Positions 43,956 through 54,701 are shown, numbered from the stretch's first letter. The stretch: DNA of 64,000 nt from an uncultured Paracoccaceae bacterium (GCA_947503775.1 CANNFE010000003.1:164501-228500); one strand, 5' to 3'. Program-made: numbers and translations. Notes: generated by a model not told the origin, from the sequence alone.

Positions 43956-45896
43956 ATGATCAAGAGCCCTCGCCGCCCCGCCCGCGCCGTCGCCCTCACC
44001 AAGGCCCAGGACCGCAAAGACAAGGCGAGCATCGCGCTCAGCGCACTGGCTCTCGGCATCGGCCTCATCGCCACACAGGTTTTCGGTGAAACACCCACGG
44101 ACGCCTCCGCCACCAGCGACGAGACCATCATCGTCTCGCATGGCTTCAATACCTTTGGTGAACTGCAATATCCCGAAGGCTTCGAACATTTCGCCTACGC
44201 CAATCCCGATGCGCCCAAAGGCGGAGAGATCGCCCAAGCGGTCGTCGGCAGCTTCGACAGCCTGAACCCCTACGCCCGTAAGGGCGATCCGGGCGGGACC
44301 GTCGCGCTGACGACCGAACGTATGATGTTCGTCGATGTCGCCGATGAAGCTTCCGGCTATTACTGCCTGCTTTGCGAAAAGATCGAGTATCCCGAAAGCC
44401 AGGACTGGATCATCTTCCACCTGCGCGACGATGTCACCTTCTCAAATGGCACCCCAATGACCGCAGAAGACGTGATCTTCACCGTCGATCTTTTTCTCGA
44501 GCAGGGTCTGCCGTCTTTCCGGCAGTCTGTTCAGACATACTTTGCGAGCTACGAGGCGCTCGACGAGAGACGCGTGAAATACACCTTCGCAGAAGGCGTC
44601 GACCGCAAAGCGCTGATCCCACAAGCGGGGGCCTTTCCCGTCTTCTCGAAAGCCTTCTTCGAGGACAATGACCGCCGCCTTGACGAAAGCTACCTGACCG
44701 AGATCATGGGCACGGGGCCCTATACCATAACCGAAGTGGAGGCCGGCCGCCGCATTATCTATGAACGCCGCGAGGATTACTGGGGCTGGGATCATCCTGT
44801 AAACGCGGGCCGCCACAACTTCGACCGCATCCGGCTGGAATACTTCGCCGATAACACCGCCGCCTTCGAGGCCTTCAAGTCCGGCATCGTCAACTTTCGC
44901 CTGGAAACGAACTCCCTGACATGGGCAACGCAGTATAATTTCCCTGCGCTCGACAACGGCTGGGTGACCAAGACCGAACTGCCCAACGGCCTTTTGCCAA
45001 ACGCGGTCGGAATTCTTTACAATCTCCGCCGACCGCTTTTTCAGGACATCCGCGTTCGTGAAGCGCTCGGGCTGATGTATAACTTCACCTGGACGAACGA
45101 GACGCTGCAATACGGGCTCTTCAAGCAGCGCCATTCGTTCTGGGAAAACACCGATCTGGCCGCCACCGGCGTGCCCGAAGGCGACGAGCTCGCCCTGCTG
45201 GAGAGCGTCGCCGACATGATCGATCCGTCGGTCCTGACCGAACCGGCTGTCATGGCCCATGAGGGCGGCGAACGCCAGCTTGATCGTGGCAATCTGCGCC
45301 GCGCCTCAGCGCTTCTGGACGAGGCAGGCTGGATCGTTGGCGATGACGGGATGCGCCGCAAGGACGGCAAGACACTCAGCGTGGAATTTCTCGAAGACAG
45401 TCCGACTTTTGACCGGATCGTGAATCCCTACATTCAGAACCTTCAACGCCTTGGTGTCGATGCGACCTATAATCGCGTCGATCCCGCTCAATACTCCAAC
45501 CGCCGCAACGAGTTCGATTACGACATCCTTCTATCGGGCTATATCAATGGCCTGGTCGAGGGACGAGGGATCGCCCAACGCTACGGATCGGACCGGGCCG
45601 AGATCTCTATCTTCAATCCGGCAGGTTATTCCAGCCCAGCCGTCGACAAGCTGATCGACGACGTGATCGCCGCCAAGACCGAAGAAGAAATGAAGGTCGC
45701 TGTTCGCGCGATTGACCGTATCATGCGCGCAGAACACTTCGTCACACCGACATGGTACAACGACCAGCACTGGGTGGCTTACTACAACATGTTCGAACAT
45801 CCCGACCCGATCCCGCCCTACGCGCTCGGACAGCTCGATTTCTGGTGGTTCAACGAGGACCGCTACGAAGAACTCGAGGCGGCAGGAGCGTTCTAG
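43956..45896 (+). CDS. yejA: Peptide ABC transporter substrate-binding protein YejA
   Basis: This 646-residue periplasmic protein of the Opp/Dpp-like SBP family (COG4166) opens the yej importer, which takes up peptides including microcin C-type compounds. It contains [52 protein letters not shown] (here [19 protein letters not shown]) and a C-terminal [14 protein letters not shown]. The signal peptide is unusual: a long basic stretch ([20 protein letters not shown]) precedes the hydrophobic core. ATG 43956 has AGGAGA before it. Confidence 0.95.
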   Translation: MIKSPRRPARAVALTKAQDRKDKASIALSALALGIGLIATQVFGETPTDASATSDETIIVSHGFNTFGELQYPEGFEHFAYANPDAPKGGEIAQAVVGSFDSLNPYARKGDPGGTVALTTERMMFVDVADEASGYYCLLCEKIEYPESQDWIIFHLRDDVTFSNGTPMTAEDVIFTVDLFLEQGLPSFRQSVQTYFASYEALDERRVKYTFAEGVDRKALIPQAGAFPVFSKAFFEDNDRRLDESYLTEIMGTGPYTITEVEAGRRIIYERREDYWGWDHPVNAGRHNFDRIRLEYFADNTAAFEAFKSGIVNFRLETNSLTWATQYNFPALDNGWVTKTELPNGLLPNAVGILYNLRRPLFQDIRVREALGLMYNFTWTNETLQYGLFKQRHSFWENTDLAATGVPEGDELALLESVADMIDPSVLTEPAVMAHEGGERQLDRGNLRRASALLDEAGWIVGDDGMRRKDGKTLSVEFLEDSPTFDRIVNPYIQNLQRLGVDATYNRVDPAQYSNRRNEFDYDILLSGYINGLVEGRGIAQRYGSDRAEISIFNPAGYSSPAVDKLIDDVIAAKTEEEMKVAVRAIDRIMRAEHFVTPTWYNDQHWVAYYNMFEHPDPIPPYALGQLDFWWFNEDRYEELEAAGAF

Positions 45897-45900
45897 TCCA

Positions 45901-46977
45901 ATGGGAGCCTATATCCTCCGAAGGCTCCTCCTCGTCATCCCGACGTTGCTGGGCGTCCTGATCATCAATTTCTCGCTCGTCCAGTTCGTCCCCGGCGGCC
46001 CGATCGAGCAGATCATCGCCGAACTTGAGGGCGGCGGAAATGTCCTCGAAAGCGTCACAGGCGGCTCGGGCGATGTCGAAATCGAAACCGGCACCTCCGA
46101 CTATGCCGGAGCGCGCGGCCTTCCCGCCGACTTCATCGAGGATCTCGAGCGGGAATTCGGCTTTGACAAGCCGCCCATCGAACGCTTCCTCAACATGGTC
46201 TGGAACTACTCCCGTTTCGATTTCGGAGAGAGCTATTTCCGCTCTATCTCCGTTGTCGACCTGGTGATCGAAAAGCTCCCCGTCTCGATCTCACTCGGGC
46301 TTTGGTCGACGCTCATCGCTTATCTCATCTCGATCCCGCTCGGCGTGCGCAAGGCCGTCAAGGACGGCTCCCCCTTCGACACCTGGACCTCCGGCGCGAT
46401 CATCGTCGGCTATGCGATCCCAGGCTTTCTCTTCGCGATCCTGCTGATCGTCCTTTTCGCGGGCGGCTCGTACTATCGCATCTTCCCGCTGCGCGGCCTG
46501 ACCTCCGACGATTGGGAGACGCTGAGCCTCATGGGCAAGATCGCCGACTACTTCTGGCACATCACCCTGCCGACCATCGCGCTCAGCATCTCGGGTTTCG
46601 CGACGCTCACGCTGCTGACCAAGAACAGCTTTCTCGACGAGATCAAGAAGCAGTACGTCATGACCGCCCGCGCCAAGGGTCTGACCGAACGCCGCGTCCT
46701 TTACGGCCACGTCTTCCGCAACGCGATGCTCATCGTCATCGCAGGCTTTCCGGCGGTCTTCATCGGCATCTTCTTCGGCGGCTCGCTCATCATCGAGGTA
46801 CTGTTCTCGCTCGACGGCCTCGGGCGGCTCGGCTTCGAGGCGGCGGTGCAACGCGACTACCCGGTCGTCTTCGGCACGCTCTTCGTCTTCGGGCTCATCG
46901 GGCTTCTCGTCGGGATCCTCTCCGATCTGATGTATGTCCTCGTGGATCCCCGCATCGATTTCGAGGCCCGAACATGA
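45901..46977 (+). CDS. yejB: Peptide ABC transporter permease YejB
   Basis: YejB forms one half of the channel for peptide uptake. The 358-residue protein has six-helix permease topology, an N-terminal [18 protein letters not shown] segment and a periplasmic loop. The EAA-type cytoplasmic motif is [24 protein letters not shown]. It starts 4 bp after the yejA stop and overlaps yejE by four bases (ATGA). Confidence 0.96.
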   Translation: MGAYILRRLLLVIPTLLGVLIINFSLVQFVPGGPIEQIIAELEGGGNVLESVTGGSGDVEIETGTSDYAGARGLPADFIEDLEREFGFDKPPIERFLNMVWNYSRFDFGESYFRSISVVDLVIEKLPVSISLGLWSTLIAYLISIPLGVRKAVKDGSPFDTWTSGAIIVGYAIPGFLFAILLIVLFAGGSYYRIFPLRGLTSDDWETLSLMGKIADYFWHITLPTIALSISGFATLTLLTKNSFLDEIKKQYVMTARAKGLTERRVLYGHVFRNAMLIVIAGFPAVFIGIFFGGSLIIEVLFSLDGLGRLGFEAAVQRDYPVVFGTLFVFGLIGLLVGILSDLMYVLVDPRIDFEART

Positions 46978-48167
46978 GCCTCAATCCCATGCCACCCGTG
47001 GATCCCATCATCCCCGAACCAACCCCCGCCGCAGGTGCCCCCGCGCCCGAGCGGCCCAAGACGTTTCTCTCCCCGCTCAACAAACGCCGCTGGCGCAATT
47101 TCCGCCGCAACGGTCGCGCCTTCTGGTCGCTGATCATCTTCCTGATCCTCTTCATCCTCTCGCTTTTTGCCGAGTTCATCGCCAACGACAAACCCATCGC
47201 CGTGAACTATCGCGGCGATATCCGCTTCCCCGTCTTCCAGTTCTACTCCGAACAGGATTACGGCGGCGATTTCCCGACCGAGGCCGTCTATAACGAGGTC
47301 GAAGTTCGCTGCCTGATCGAAACCGGCGGGCTGCTCGACTGTTTCGACGAACCGACCGAGTTGATCCAGCAGGCGCGGCTCGGGATGATCGACGATCCTG
47401 AATTCCAGAAGGGCTGGATCCTCATGCCGCCCATCCCCTACCGATACGACACCATCGTCGACATCCGCGGCGTCGCGCCCAGCCCGCCCGACAGCAACAA
47501 CCTGCTTGGCACCGACGACACCAAACGCGACGTACTCGCCCGCGTGATCTATGGCTTTCGCCTCTCCATCGCCTTCACGCTCATGGTGACTGTCTGCGCC
47601 TCGATCATCGGCATCGCCGCGGGCGCCATACAGGGCTACTTCGGCGGCTGGACGGACCTGCTCTTCCAGCGCTTCATCGAGATCTGGACCGGCGTGCCGT
47701 CGCTTTACGTCATCATCATCATGTTCGCGATCCTGGGGCGAAGTTTCTGGCTCCTTGTCGCGCTCAGTATCGCCTTCGGGTGGATGGCCCTCGTGGGCGT
47801 CGTACGCGCCGAATTCCTGCGCGCCCGGAACTTCGAATATGTCCGCGCGGCCAAGGCGCTCGGGGTGGGCAACCGCACGATCATGTTCCGCCACATCCTG
47901 CCAAACGCGATGGTCGCGACCCTCACGCTGCTGCCCTTCATCATCACCGGCACGATCGGCGCGCTGGCGACCCTCGACTTCCTCGGCTTCGGCCTGCCCT
48001 CTTCGGCCCCCTCGCTTGGAGAGCTCACGCTCCAGGCCAAGCAGAACCTGCAGGCCCCTTGGCTCGGCTTCACCGCCTTCTTCACCTTCGCCATCATGCT
48101 CTCGCTCCTCGTCTTCATCTTCGAGGGTCTGCGCGACGCGTTCGACCCCAGAAAGACCTTCCAGTGA
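46974..48167 (+). CDS. yejE: Peptide ABC transporter permease YejE
   Basis: YejE is the second permease of the yej importer. The 397-residue protein has the EAA motif [22 protein letters not shown] and helix [16 protein letters not shown]. The proline-rich N-terminus ([24 protein letters not shown]) precedes the first helix, and a long periplasmic loop follows it. E. coli YejE is somewhat shorter. It overlaps yejB and yejF by four bases each. Confidence 0.96.
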   Translation: MSLNPMPPVDPIIPEPTPAAGAPAPERPKTFLSPLNKRRWRNFRRNGRAFWSLIIFLILFILSLFAEFIANDKPIAVNYRGDIRFPVFQFYSEQDYGGDFPTEAVYNEVEVRCLIETGGLLDCFDEPTELIQQARLGMIDDPEFQKGWILMPPIPYRYDTIVDIRGVAPSPPDSNNLLGTDDTKRDVLARVIYGFRLSIAFTLMVTVCASIIGIAAGAIQGYFGGWTDLLFQRFIEIWTGVPSLYVIIIMFAILGRSFWLLVALSIAFGWMALVGVVRAEFLRARNFEYVRAAKALGVGNRTIMFRHILPNAMVATLTLLPFIITGTIGALATLDFLGFGLPSSAPSLGELTLQAKQNLQAPWLGFTAFFTFAIMLSLLVFIFEGLRDAFDPRKTFQ

Positions 48168-49768
48168 GCCGCCTCCTCGACGTCCGGAACCTCAACGTCG
48201 CCTTCCGGCAGGACGGACAGGTGACGCAGGCCGTCCGCGATGTCAGCTTCCATATCGACAAGGGCGAAACCATCGCCCTTGTCGGCGAATCCGGCTCCGG
48301 CAAATCCGTCACCGCCCTCTCGACCGTGCAGCTTCTGGGCGACAGCGCCGAGGTGACGGGTTCCATCACCTATGACGGCACGCAGATGGTGGACGCGCCC
48401 GAGAATGACCTGCGCCGGGTGCGCGGCAACGATATCAGCTTCATCTTTCAGGAGCCGATGACCTCCCTCAACCCGCTCCACACGCTCGAACGCCAGCTGC
48501 GCGAAAGCATCGAGCTGCACCAGGGCCTGCGCGGCAGCGACATCCGCGTGCGCATCCTCGAGCTGATGCACAAGGTCGGGATCCGCGATCCTGAAACCCG
48601 CCTCGGCGCCTATCCCCACCAGCTTTCGGGTGGCCAGCGCCAGCGCGTGATGATCGCCATGGCGCTCGCCAACGGCCCCGACCTGCTCATCGCCGACGAG
48701 CCGACCACCGCGCTTGACGTCACGATCCAGGCCCAGATCCTCGACCTGCTCGCCGATCTCAAACGAGAGGAGGATATGTCCCTCCTCTTCATCACCCATG
48801 ACCTGACCATCGTGCGCAAGATCGCCGACCGCGTCTGCGTCATGAAGGACGGCGAGATCGTCGAACACGGAGCTACCGCCGGGATCTTTGCCAATCCGCA
48901 GCATCCCTATACGCAAAAGCTGCTTTCGGCGGAATCGACCGGCCTGCCCGATCCCATTCCCGATGGCGCCCGCACCATCGCCGAGACCGAGAACCTGCGC
49001 ATCTGGTTCCCGATCCAGCGCGGCCTTCTCAAACGCACCGTCGGCCATGTCAAAGCCGTCAACGACGCGACCCTGACCGTCCGCGAGGGAGAGACCGTGG
49101 GCATCGTCGGCGAATCCGGCTCCGGCAAGACAACGCTCGCCCTCGCCGTGATGCGCCTGATCGAAAGCAAGGGCCGCATCGTCTTTCTGGGCCGAGAGAT
49201 CAGCGATCTGAGAGCCTCCCAGATGCGCCCTTTGCGCAAGGACACGCAGATCGTCTTCCAGGATCCCTACGGCTCGCTCAGCCCGCGCATGACGGTCGAG
49301 CAGATCATCGCCGAGGGCCTTGGCGTCCACGGCACCGAACCGGGCCGCGACAAGCGCGAAATGGTGGCCGAGATCATGGCCGAAACCGGCCTCGATCCAA
49401 TGACGATGGACCGCTACCCGCACGAGTTTTCCGGCGGCCAGCGCCAGCGCATCGCCATTGCCCGCGCCATGATCCTGCGCCCCAAGCTCGTCGTCCTGGA
49501 CGAGCCGACCTCGGCCCTCGACATGACCGTTCAGGTCCAGATCGTCGATCTTCTGCGCGATCTGCAACGCAAATACGGGCTCGCCTACCTCTTCATCAGC
49601 CACGACCTCAAGGTCGTCCGTGCCCTCAGCCACAAGGTCATGGTGATGAAACAGGGCGACGTCGTCGAAGCCGGCCCCGCGGACGAAATCTTCGACAGCC
49701 CCCGCACCGACTACACCAAAGCCCTCATGGCCGCCGCCTTCGCCGCCGAGGTGCGCGCCGCGGAGTAA
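48164..49768 (+). CDS. yejF: Dual ATPase YejF of the peptide ABC transporter
   Basis: YejF couples ATP hydrolysis to peptide import. The 534-residue protein contains two ABC cassettes, each with Walker A ([13 protein letters not shown] and [13 protein letters not shown]) and signature ([13 protein letters not shown] and [14 protein letters not shown]). Each also has a Walker B ([12 protein letters not shown] and [12 protein letters not shown]). It starts with GTG 48164 inside the yejE stop (GTGA overlap), giving strong coupling. It ends the yejABEF operon. Confidence 0.96.
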   Translation: MSRLLDVRNLNVAFRQDGQVTQAVRDVSFHIDKGETIALVGESGSGKSVTALSTVQLLGDSAEVTGSITYDGTQMVDAPENDLRRVRGNDISFIFQEPMTSLNPLHTLERQLRESIELHQGLRGSDIRVRILELMHKVGIRDPETRLGAYPHQLSGGQRQRVMIAMALANGPDLLIADEPTTALDVTIQAQILDLLADLKREEDMSLLFITHDLTIVRKIADRVCVMKDGEIVEHGATAGIFANPQHPYTQKLLSAESTGLPDPIPDGARTIAETENLRIWFPIQRGLLKRTVGHVKAVNDATLTVREGETVGIVGESGSGKTTLALAVMRLIESKGRIVFLGREISDLRASQMRPLRKDTQIVFQDPYGSLSPRMTVEQIIAEGLGVHGTEPGRDKREMVAEIMAETGLDPMTMDRYPHEFSGGQRQRIAIARAMILRPKLVVLDEPTSALDMTVQVQIVDLLRDLQRKYGLAYLFISHDLKVVRALSHKVMVMKQGDVVEAGPADEIFDSPRTDYTKALMAAAFAAEVRAAE

Positions 49769-50069
49769 GGGCGGGGCGACTTTTGCCTTCTGAAAAGTGT
49801 CGCGGATCTCGGAGCTAAGCGGACGAAGCGGACTTGTGCAGGTGCAGCGAATGATGAAGCAGAAAGACCTCGCGGCTGCGATTTGCTCTTCACCGCATCG
49901 CTGCCAAAATCGTCAGGCGGTCATTGACCGTCTGCTAGAGTTGAAAATTGCGAATGGTGGCTTCGCCTCTACCGAGATCGACCATGCGCGCAATGATCTG
50001 GTCGGACTTTCACAGCCATTGTTGTGGAGACAAATCGCTGTGCTTGAACGCGAGCTTCTCTCGTTTGAA
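49769..50069. other. Boundary stretch between yejF and the accessory region
   Basis: About 300 bp with no recognised gene. A forward frame can be read from about 49850 (MMKQKDLAAAICSSP, then RLLELKIANGGFAST and LLWRQIAVLERELLSF), which looks partly protein-like but runs antisense into the araC gene and has no clear start signal. It could be a gene remnant at the edge of acquired DNA. No terminator with a T-tract was found after yejF. Confidence 0.4.
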
Positions 50070-50960
50070 TCAATCCCGCATTGCGGCAGGGGTCGTGCCG
50101 TGCAGGTTGCGCAGGACGGTGGTCATGTGGGCCTGGCTGGAGAACCCGGCCTCATAGGCGATCCACGACAGTGGCTCGCGCGTGCCGATGATCAGGTCGC
50201 GGGCGAAATCGGCGCGTCGTCGCAAGATAAAGGCATAGGGTGTCTGACCGGTGGCGGATTTGAAGACAGACGCGAAATGCGATGACGACATGCCAGCGGC
50301 ACGGGCCAGTTCGGCGATCGTCAGGTCCGCCTCGCAGAGCCGCGCTTCCAGCAACTCGATGGCGCGCTCGATCGCACCGGGGCGGGCGTGATAGCTCCAG
50401 CGGGCGATCTCGGCGGTGATGTCGCCGTCCGGGCTGCCGATCTGTGCCATGCCGCGTGCGGCGATGCCAAGGGCCAGTGCCTCGACCGTCAGACGGTCGC
50501 AGGGCGTGTTGGATTGGTGGCTGCGCGCCAGATGGCGGATCCCGGTGCGAGCGAATTCGGCTGCGACACCGTCCGACAAATACTTGTGAAACGATTGGCC
50601 TGCAGCCTGCTGCACCTCGCCTTGCTCCATCCAGTCTGCTAGCAGATCATCGCTGACTTCAAGGCAACACCCCGGAAGGGGATTGGTGACGCGCAACTGG
50701 AACTCCGTTCCGCTTGGAATGAATGCGATGGATTCTGACGGGATCACTTCCATTTCCAGGTTATCGGAGTTGACTGCCATGTCATGGGGTACTCGCGGTA
50801 GGTTCACGTCAAACACATTGAAGTCGAGTTTGTGATGAAAGTTGTACTCTCCTGGCGGCAGCAGTACCAACCGCAACTGTCCCAGATCAATCTCATGGGG
50901 CATTTCCGGCAATCGCGTGTCCGGTTTGGCTTTGCCGGTATTGTCCACAATCAGGGTCAT
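50070..50960 (-). CDS. AraC family transcriptional regulator
   Basis: The 296-residue regulator has a sensor domain and a C-terminal pair of helix-turn-helix units (LTIAELARAAGMSSSHFASVFK and LSWIAYEAGFSSQAHMTTVLR). These fit the AraC/XylS DNA-binding pattern. The effector is unknown. ATG 50960 overlaps the stop of the preceding minus-strand small gene. It is divergent from the isochorismatase-like gene, whose promoter region has paired direct repeats. Confidence 0.9.
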   Translation of the reverse strand: MTLIVDNTGKAKPDTRLPEMPHEIDLGQLRLVLLPPGEYNFHHKLDFNVFDVNLPRVPHDMAVNSDNLEMEVIPSESIAFIPSGTEFQLRVTNPLPGCCLEVSDDLLADWMEQGEVQQAAGQSFHKYLSDGVAAEFARTGIRHLARSHQSNTPCDRLTVEALALGIAARGMAQIGSPDGDITAEIARWSYHARPGAIERAIELLEARLCEADLTIAELARAAGMSSSHFASVFKSATGQTPYAFILRRRADFARDLIIGTREPLSWIAYEAGFSSQAHMTTVLRNLHGTTPAAMRD

Positions 50961-51298
50961 GTCGCGATCTCGGCCTCCAGCCTTGTAAGGTAGCTCAGCA
51001 TCTCATCGTGCAAAGGCACGGCCCCTTCCTTCTTTGCCAGATCAGCAATATCCCGCAGGCTGTGAAGGATATCGTTCAGGCCATCGCGTATCTGTTGCGC
51101 GCCAAGGCCGGATCTGGAGCGGCCTTCCGACAACCCCGCAAGGTCCCGCGCCGCGTCGTGCAGCGCGCCGTACCAGCGCGTAAACCTCTGATCCTGCCCT
51201 GCGGGATCTACGGCGACCATGCGGAAATAAAGAGCCGATGTCAGCACGAAGCAGCAATTCAGACGATCTTCGAGAGCGGGCGAGTATTGTGCGCACAT
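50957..51298 (-). CDS. Small helical protein coupled to the AraC gene
   Basis: The 113-residue product reads MCAQYSPALEDRLNCCFVLTS, YFRMVAVDPAGQDQRFTRWY and IRDGLNDILHSLRDIADLAKKEGAV, and looks all-helical. I do not recognise the family. ATG 51298 gives this length; a longer in-frame reading into AT-rich DNA is not convincing. The stop overlaps the araC start (ATGA), which supports a shared transcript and a possible role in signal input. Confidence 0.6.
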   Translation of the reverse strand: MCAQYSPALEDRLNCCFVLTSALYFRMVAVDPAGQDQRFTRWYGALHDAARDLAGLSEGRSRSGLGAQQIRDGLNDILHSLRDIADLAKKEGAVPLHDEMLSYLTRLEAEIAT

Positions 51299-51355
51299 GG
51301 CATCTTCTTTCCTTAAGCGATCGCATGCACTGTTACATGGGCGGCTGTGCGGGTC

Positions 51356-51432
51356 TTTCAGGATTCTCTGATGCCTGCGGCGGAATTGTGCGGGCGGTTT
51401 TATTGGGGGCATCGCGATTTCAGGATTCGCTG
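51356..51432. promoter_or_regulatory. Paired direct repeats TTTCAGGATTCKCTG
   Basis: TTTCAGGATTCTCTG (51356-51370) and TTTCAGGATTCGCTG (51418-51432) differ in one base of 15 and start 62 bp apart. They lie in the divergent gap between the AraC operon and the isochorismatase-like gene. AraC-type regulators bind direct repeats, so these are plausible operators (inference). Confidence 0.6.
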
Positions 51433-51461
51433 TATCGCCAGTGATGTTTGCGTCTGCAGCA

Positions 51462-51490
51462 TTAAAATTAACACATAAAAACAATATAAT
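51462..51490 (+). promoter_or_regulatory. Sigma70-like promoter toward the isochorismatase gene
   Basis: TTAAAA (51462-51467), a 17-bp spacer and a perfect TATAAT (51485-51490) stand 92 bp before the start codon, in a locally AT-rich patch. The -35 element is 4/6 of consensus, and the upstream direct repeats would allow activation. Confidence 0.55.
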
Positions 51491-51582
51491 AATAGATTTA
51501 TTAATATCTGAAATAGGATCGCGAAAGGACCAGCCAGAGTGGTGGGGCAAGTCGTTCAATCCACCCCAACAGGAGATTTCCC

Positions 51583-52290
51583 ATGGCTCTTCCCGAAAGC
51601 GAACTGACACCCGACAATTGTGTCTTCCTGATGATCGATCACCAGGTCGGCCTGATGCAATTCCTCACCTCGATCGACCCGATGCAGATGAAGAACAACA
51701 TCCTCGGCCATGCCAAATCGGCCAAGGCGTTCGGTATTCCCGTGATCATGGGCACCAGCTGGCCGCAAGGCCCGAACGGCCCGACCATGCCCGAGCTCAA
51801 AGCGATTTTCCCGGATGTTGAGGTGATCGACCGCCCTTACGTGAACTTCTGGAACGATCCGGCCTCGAAGGCGGCGGTCGAAGCGACTGGCCGGAAGAAA
51901 CTCGTGATCTCGGGCCTCGCGACCGAGGTTTGCGCGGCTTTTCCGGCGATTGCGGCCTTGCGTGACGGATACGAGGTCTATGTCGTCATCGACGCGTCAG
52001 CGGACTTCAACCCGCTGATCACGCAGGTGACAATGACCCGTCTGGCCGCCGCTGGTGCCGTCGTGACCACGTGGGTCGCCGTTCTAGCCGAGATTGCCAA
52101 CAACACCCAAGTCAACGGCCGTCACATCGGCATGCTTCTAAGCGAGCACATGGGCCAGTATCAGGCCGCGATGAACAATTTCCTTGGCGTGGCTGAAAAT
52201 GCCGAGGAGATCAAGAAAGGGGTTGGTCTGACCGGACATCCGCCCATTCCGATGATCCTGTCAGATGACGCACCGATGGCAGCCGAGTGA
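51583..52290 (+). CDS. Isochorismatase-like cysteine hydrolase (YcaC type)
   Basis: The 235-residue protein has the isochorismatase-like fold with Asp19 in FLMIDHQVGL and nucleophile Cys117 in SGLATEVCAAFPA. It includes the family's GTSWPQGPNGPTMPEL segment. This pattern is nearest the YcaC subgroup, whose substrate is unresolved. ATG 51583 follows AGGAG. It heads the forward set ending in an NmrA-like gene. Confidence 0.9.
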   Translation: MALPESELTPDNCVFLMIDHQVGLMQFLTSIDPMQMKNNILGHAKSAKAFGIPVIMGTSWPQGPNGPTMPELKAIFPDVEVIDRPYVNFWNDPASKAAVEATGRKKLVISGLATEVCAAFPAIAALRDGYEVYVVIDASADFNPLITQVTMTRLAAAGAVVTTWVAVLAEIANNTQVNGRHIGMLLSEHMGQYQAAMNNFLGVAENAEEIKKGVGLTGHPPIPMILSDDAPMAAE

Positions 52291-52368
52291 TCGGATAACC
52301 TCTGCAACCGGGCTGCCACGTCCCTGTTCCCCAACAGGCAGCCCGGTCATTTCCGAAGGAGACAACGC

Positions 52369-52896
52369 ATGACCCCAACGTGCAACCATCTCGACGAAAA
52401 TATCCGGGCGCGTTCGGTGAGCATCCTTCAAAGGGCGTTGACCTTCGCACTGGACCTCGCGCTTCAAAGCAAGCAATCCCATTGGAACATCAAGGGTCCG
52501 GGGTTTATCGCGCTGCATCAGATGCTCGATGATCTTACCGGCCAAATGCACGACGCCGCCGATACAATGGCGGAGCGCCTGGTCGCCCTTGGCGGCTTCG
52601 CGGAAGGCACCGCACAGCATATCCATGAAACTACCCGTATTGTATCTGAGCTGGGGCATCGCACCGGGCAGGCGGATGTCCTTACCGCGCTGACACAGGG
52701 CTATGCCACGTTTAGTCAATCTCTGATCGGCCAGATTGATGAAACGGCACAAACCGGTGATCCGACATCATCGGACGTTCTGACCGAAGTGTCGAGGACC
52801 GTCGACAAGGCGCTCTGGTTTCTGGAGGCGCACCTGCCTTCGGACAAGCTGGCGCGTTCTGTCCTGTCTGAACAGACAGCTCTTGCAGGGCAATGA
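52369..52896 (+). CDS. dps: Dps-like ferritin
   Basis: Dps dodecamers oxidise and store iron with H2O2 and protect DNA. The 175-residue protein has the ferroxidase pattern in SKQSHWNIKGPGFIALHQ, MLDDLTGQMHDAADTMAER, with the inter-subunit His/Asp/Glu ligands. The N-terminus is short and less basic than in DNA-binding Dps. A GGAG site precedes ATG 52369. It follows the isochorismatase-like gene by 78 bp. Confidence 0.93.
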   Translation: MTPTCNHLDENIRARSVSILQRALTFALDLALQSKQSHWNIKGPGFIALHQMLDDLTGQMHDAADTMAERLVALGGFAEGTAQHIHETTRIVSELGHRTGQADVLTALTQGYATFSQSLIGQIDETAQTGDPTSSDVLTEVSRTVDKALWFLEAHLPSDKLARSVLSEQTALAGQ

Positions 52897-53068
52897 CACG
52901 ATGGACCTACATCCTTTGCACATTGACCCGGTCAAGCCGGCGCAGCTTGCCAGACCCCACGCTGCCTCAGCCAATACCACAGACTGAAACTGCAAAAGCG
53001 ATCAGCCTCCAAGGTCGCGACCTTTGTCACTGCACTTTTGCAAACAACCTATTGAAAGATTCAGATCA

Positions 53069-53602
53069 ATGACTGTTACAAACACCAACCCCAAAACCTT
53101 TATCGCGCGCGATCGCCTCGTTCTGTACTGGACGATTATAGGCAGTGTCCTGTTGGTGGCCTCTGTCGCGCAACCTTTCGTATCTTCACAATTGGCAAGC
53201 ATACCGCCTGAGGAACTTCTGGCCCCGATGCAAAGCTATATGGGTGATGAGCCGATGCCCGAGGAAATCACGGCGCTGTTTGCCGGGGTCTTTGCCAACA
53301 TTCAGTATTCACTGATCTTCGCAGCTATGAAACTGGTCGCAGGCGGTTCGATCCTCTATGCCGCGCGGTCGCTGGCCACAGGCGCTGACTGGGCGCCGTT
53401 GGTCTTGCAAGGTGCAGCGGTCTTAGGCATTGCCGCATTCATCGGAATTGGGTTTTATTTTGCGTATTCGGCATTTGTCATAGGATCAGCGATGGATATT
53501 CCGATATTCATGTCCCTGATGATGGTCGTGTTCGGCGCCGTCGTCGCCTTCTTTCCGGCGCGCTGGTTGTGGAAAAGCATATCCGCGCTGCGAGCGCTTT
53601 AG
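53069..53602 (+). CDS. Hypothetical four-helix membrane protein
   Basis: The 177-residue protein has four hydrophobic segments: LYWTIIGSVLLVASVAQPF, YSLIFAAMKLVAGGSILYA, LVLQGAAVLGIAAFIGIGF and FMSLMMVVFGAVVAFF. I do not recognise the family. The ATG at 53069 is preceded by a weak site in AT-rich DNA. Its base composition is lower in GC than its neighbours outside the region. It might form a transcript with dps. Confidence 0.6.
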   Translation: MTVTNTNPKTFIARDRLVLYWTIIGSVLLVASVAQPFVSSQLASIPPEELLAPMQSYMGDEPMPEEITALFAGVFANIQYSLIFAAMKLVAGGSILYAARSLATGADWAPLVLQGAAVLGIAAFIGIGFYFAYSAFVIGSAMDIPIFMSLMMVVFGAVVAFFPARWLWKSISALRAL

Positions 53603-53687
53603 TTTCTCTTGCTTGGCAGAGGGCGGCGGTTCCCGTTCGTCCGTCTCACGGGTGGTGTGCTATCTCCATGGAAAGCGAGGAAGCATT

Positions 53688-54332
53688 ATGAAAGTCCTGA
53701 TTATCGGCGCGACTGGCAAGATCGGCCGTCATACGATTACCGAAGTTGCCACCCTCGGTCACGACGTCACGGCTTTTGGCCGCAGTGTCGAACGGATCGA
53801 ACCCTTCGAGCGCCTTACCGTAGTCAAAGGCGATGTCACGAATGCCCAAGACCTTGCGGCCGCCATGCCATGCCATGATGTTGTCATTCTCACTTTCGGA
53901 GCACCGTTGAACCGAAAGACCATTTTTTTCGGAACCAACGTCTGTGAAGTTGGCACAAGAGCCGTGGTCACTGCTATGAAAGCCTCTCGGGTGCCGCGTC
54001 TCGTGGCCATGACATCCATCGGTGCGGGTGACTCATCCGGACACGGCAGCTGGCCTTTTAGAAACATTATCAAGCCTGTCCTTCTTGGTCGCATAATGAG
54101 AGACCGAACCGCGCAGGAACGTGTCGTGCGTGAAAGTGGCGTGCCCGAGTGGGTTATTGTGCGTCCAGCCGAGCTGACAGATGGCGTGAAGAATATGAAC
54201 CTGCGAGAGTTCACATCCTTTGACGGCATCAAAGAGCCTGGCGCAATCTCGCGGTTAAGCGTTGCCGCTTATCTCGCCGGGAAGGTCTGCGATAAGAGCC
54301 ATGACAACGGTGCGGTATTGATCTCGGATTGA
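53688..54332 (+). CDS. NAD(P)-binding NmrA-like protein (atypical SDR)
   Basis: The 214-residue protein starts with the Rossmann motif LIIGATGKIGRH and has KGDVTNAQDLAAAM and FGAPLNRKTIFF. The pattern IVRPAELTDG is typical of atypical short-chain dehydrogenases that lack the YxxxK pair. Roles include redox sensing or flavin reduction; none can be proven. A GAGGAAGC site precedes the ATG. Confidence 0.85.
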   Translation: MKVLIIGATGKIGRHTITEVATLGHDVTAFGRSVERIEPFERLTVVKGDVTNAQDLAAAMPCHDVVILTFGAPLNRKTIFFGTNVCEVGTRAVVTAMKASRVPRLVAMTSIGAGDSSGHGSWPFRNIIKPVLLGRIMRDRTAQERVVRESGVPEWVIVRPAELTDGVKNMNLREFTSFDGIKEPGAISRLSVAAYLAGKVCDKSHDNGAVLISD

Positions 54333-54701
54333 GCCGGCATATCAACGATTAGACGCCGACGTTCTTTAGTAAAAAGATGTGATGCATTGCGGATGTTCGG
54401 AAGGAATAACTTTTCAGCGGCTTAGAGCTGATCACACCCACGTCGCCGAGGACGACGCCAATAACCGGCGTAGTTGTGGAACCGTAACGATAGTTTTTGT
54501 GCCGTTGCAGCATTCATCTTGCTGCAAGCGCATGCAGCAAGGAAATCGAATTAACAGTTTGGGCTCGTTGCGGTCATCTGAGCGTTTAAGTCGGCCACCT
54601 GGGGGCCTTTAGGGTCGGAAAGGCGGGACGGCCCAGGTTTCGCTGCGCTCGCACAACGCTCTGCTTTCGCGAGGCCGATTCACCATGATGCATCAATCCA
54701 A
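54333..54701. other. Intergenic region with hairpins and possible gene remnants
   Basis: About 370 bp between convergent genes (NmrA-like and LysR). No convincing gene is present. The three-way complementary tract (54505-54541) is listed separately. The right part near 54620-54690 has several partial palindromes. No T-tract terminator was seen. Confidence 0.5.
54505..54541. repeat. Three mutually complementary segments
   Basis: TTGCAGCA (54505-54512), CTTGCTGCAA (54518-54527) and TGCAGCAAG (54533-54541) allow two exclusive hairpins: 1 with 2, or 2 with 3. This looks like an attenuator or mobile repeat remnant, but there is no U-run after the third segment. Confidence 0.6.

Noticed and set aside
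47705-49633. A 642-codon open frame on the minus strand opposite yejE and yejF
   Set aside because: The yej genes have ABC motifs and overlapping starts; this frame is Asp/Gly/Ala-biased shadow sequence.
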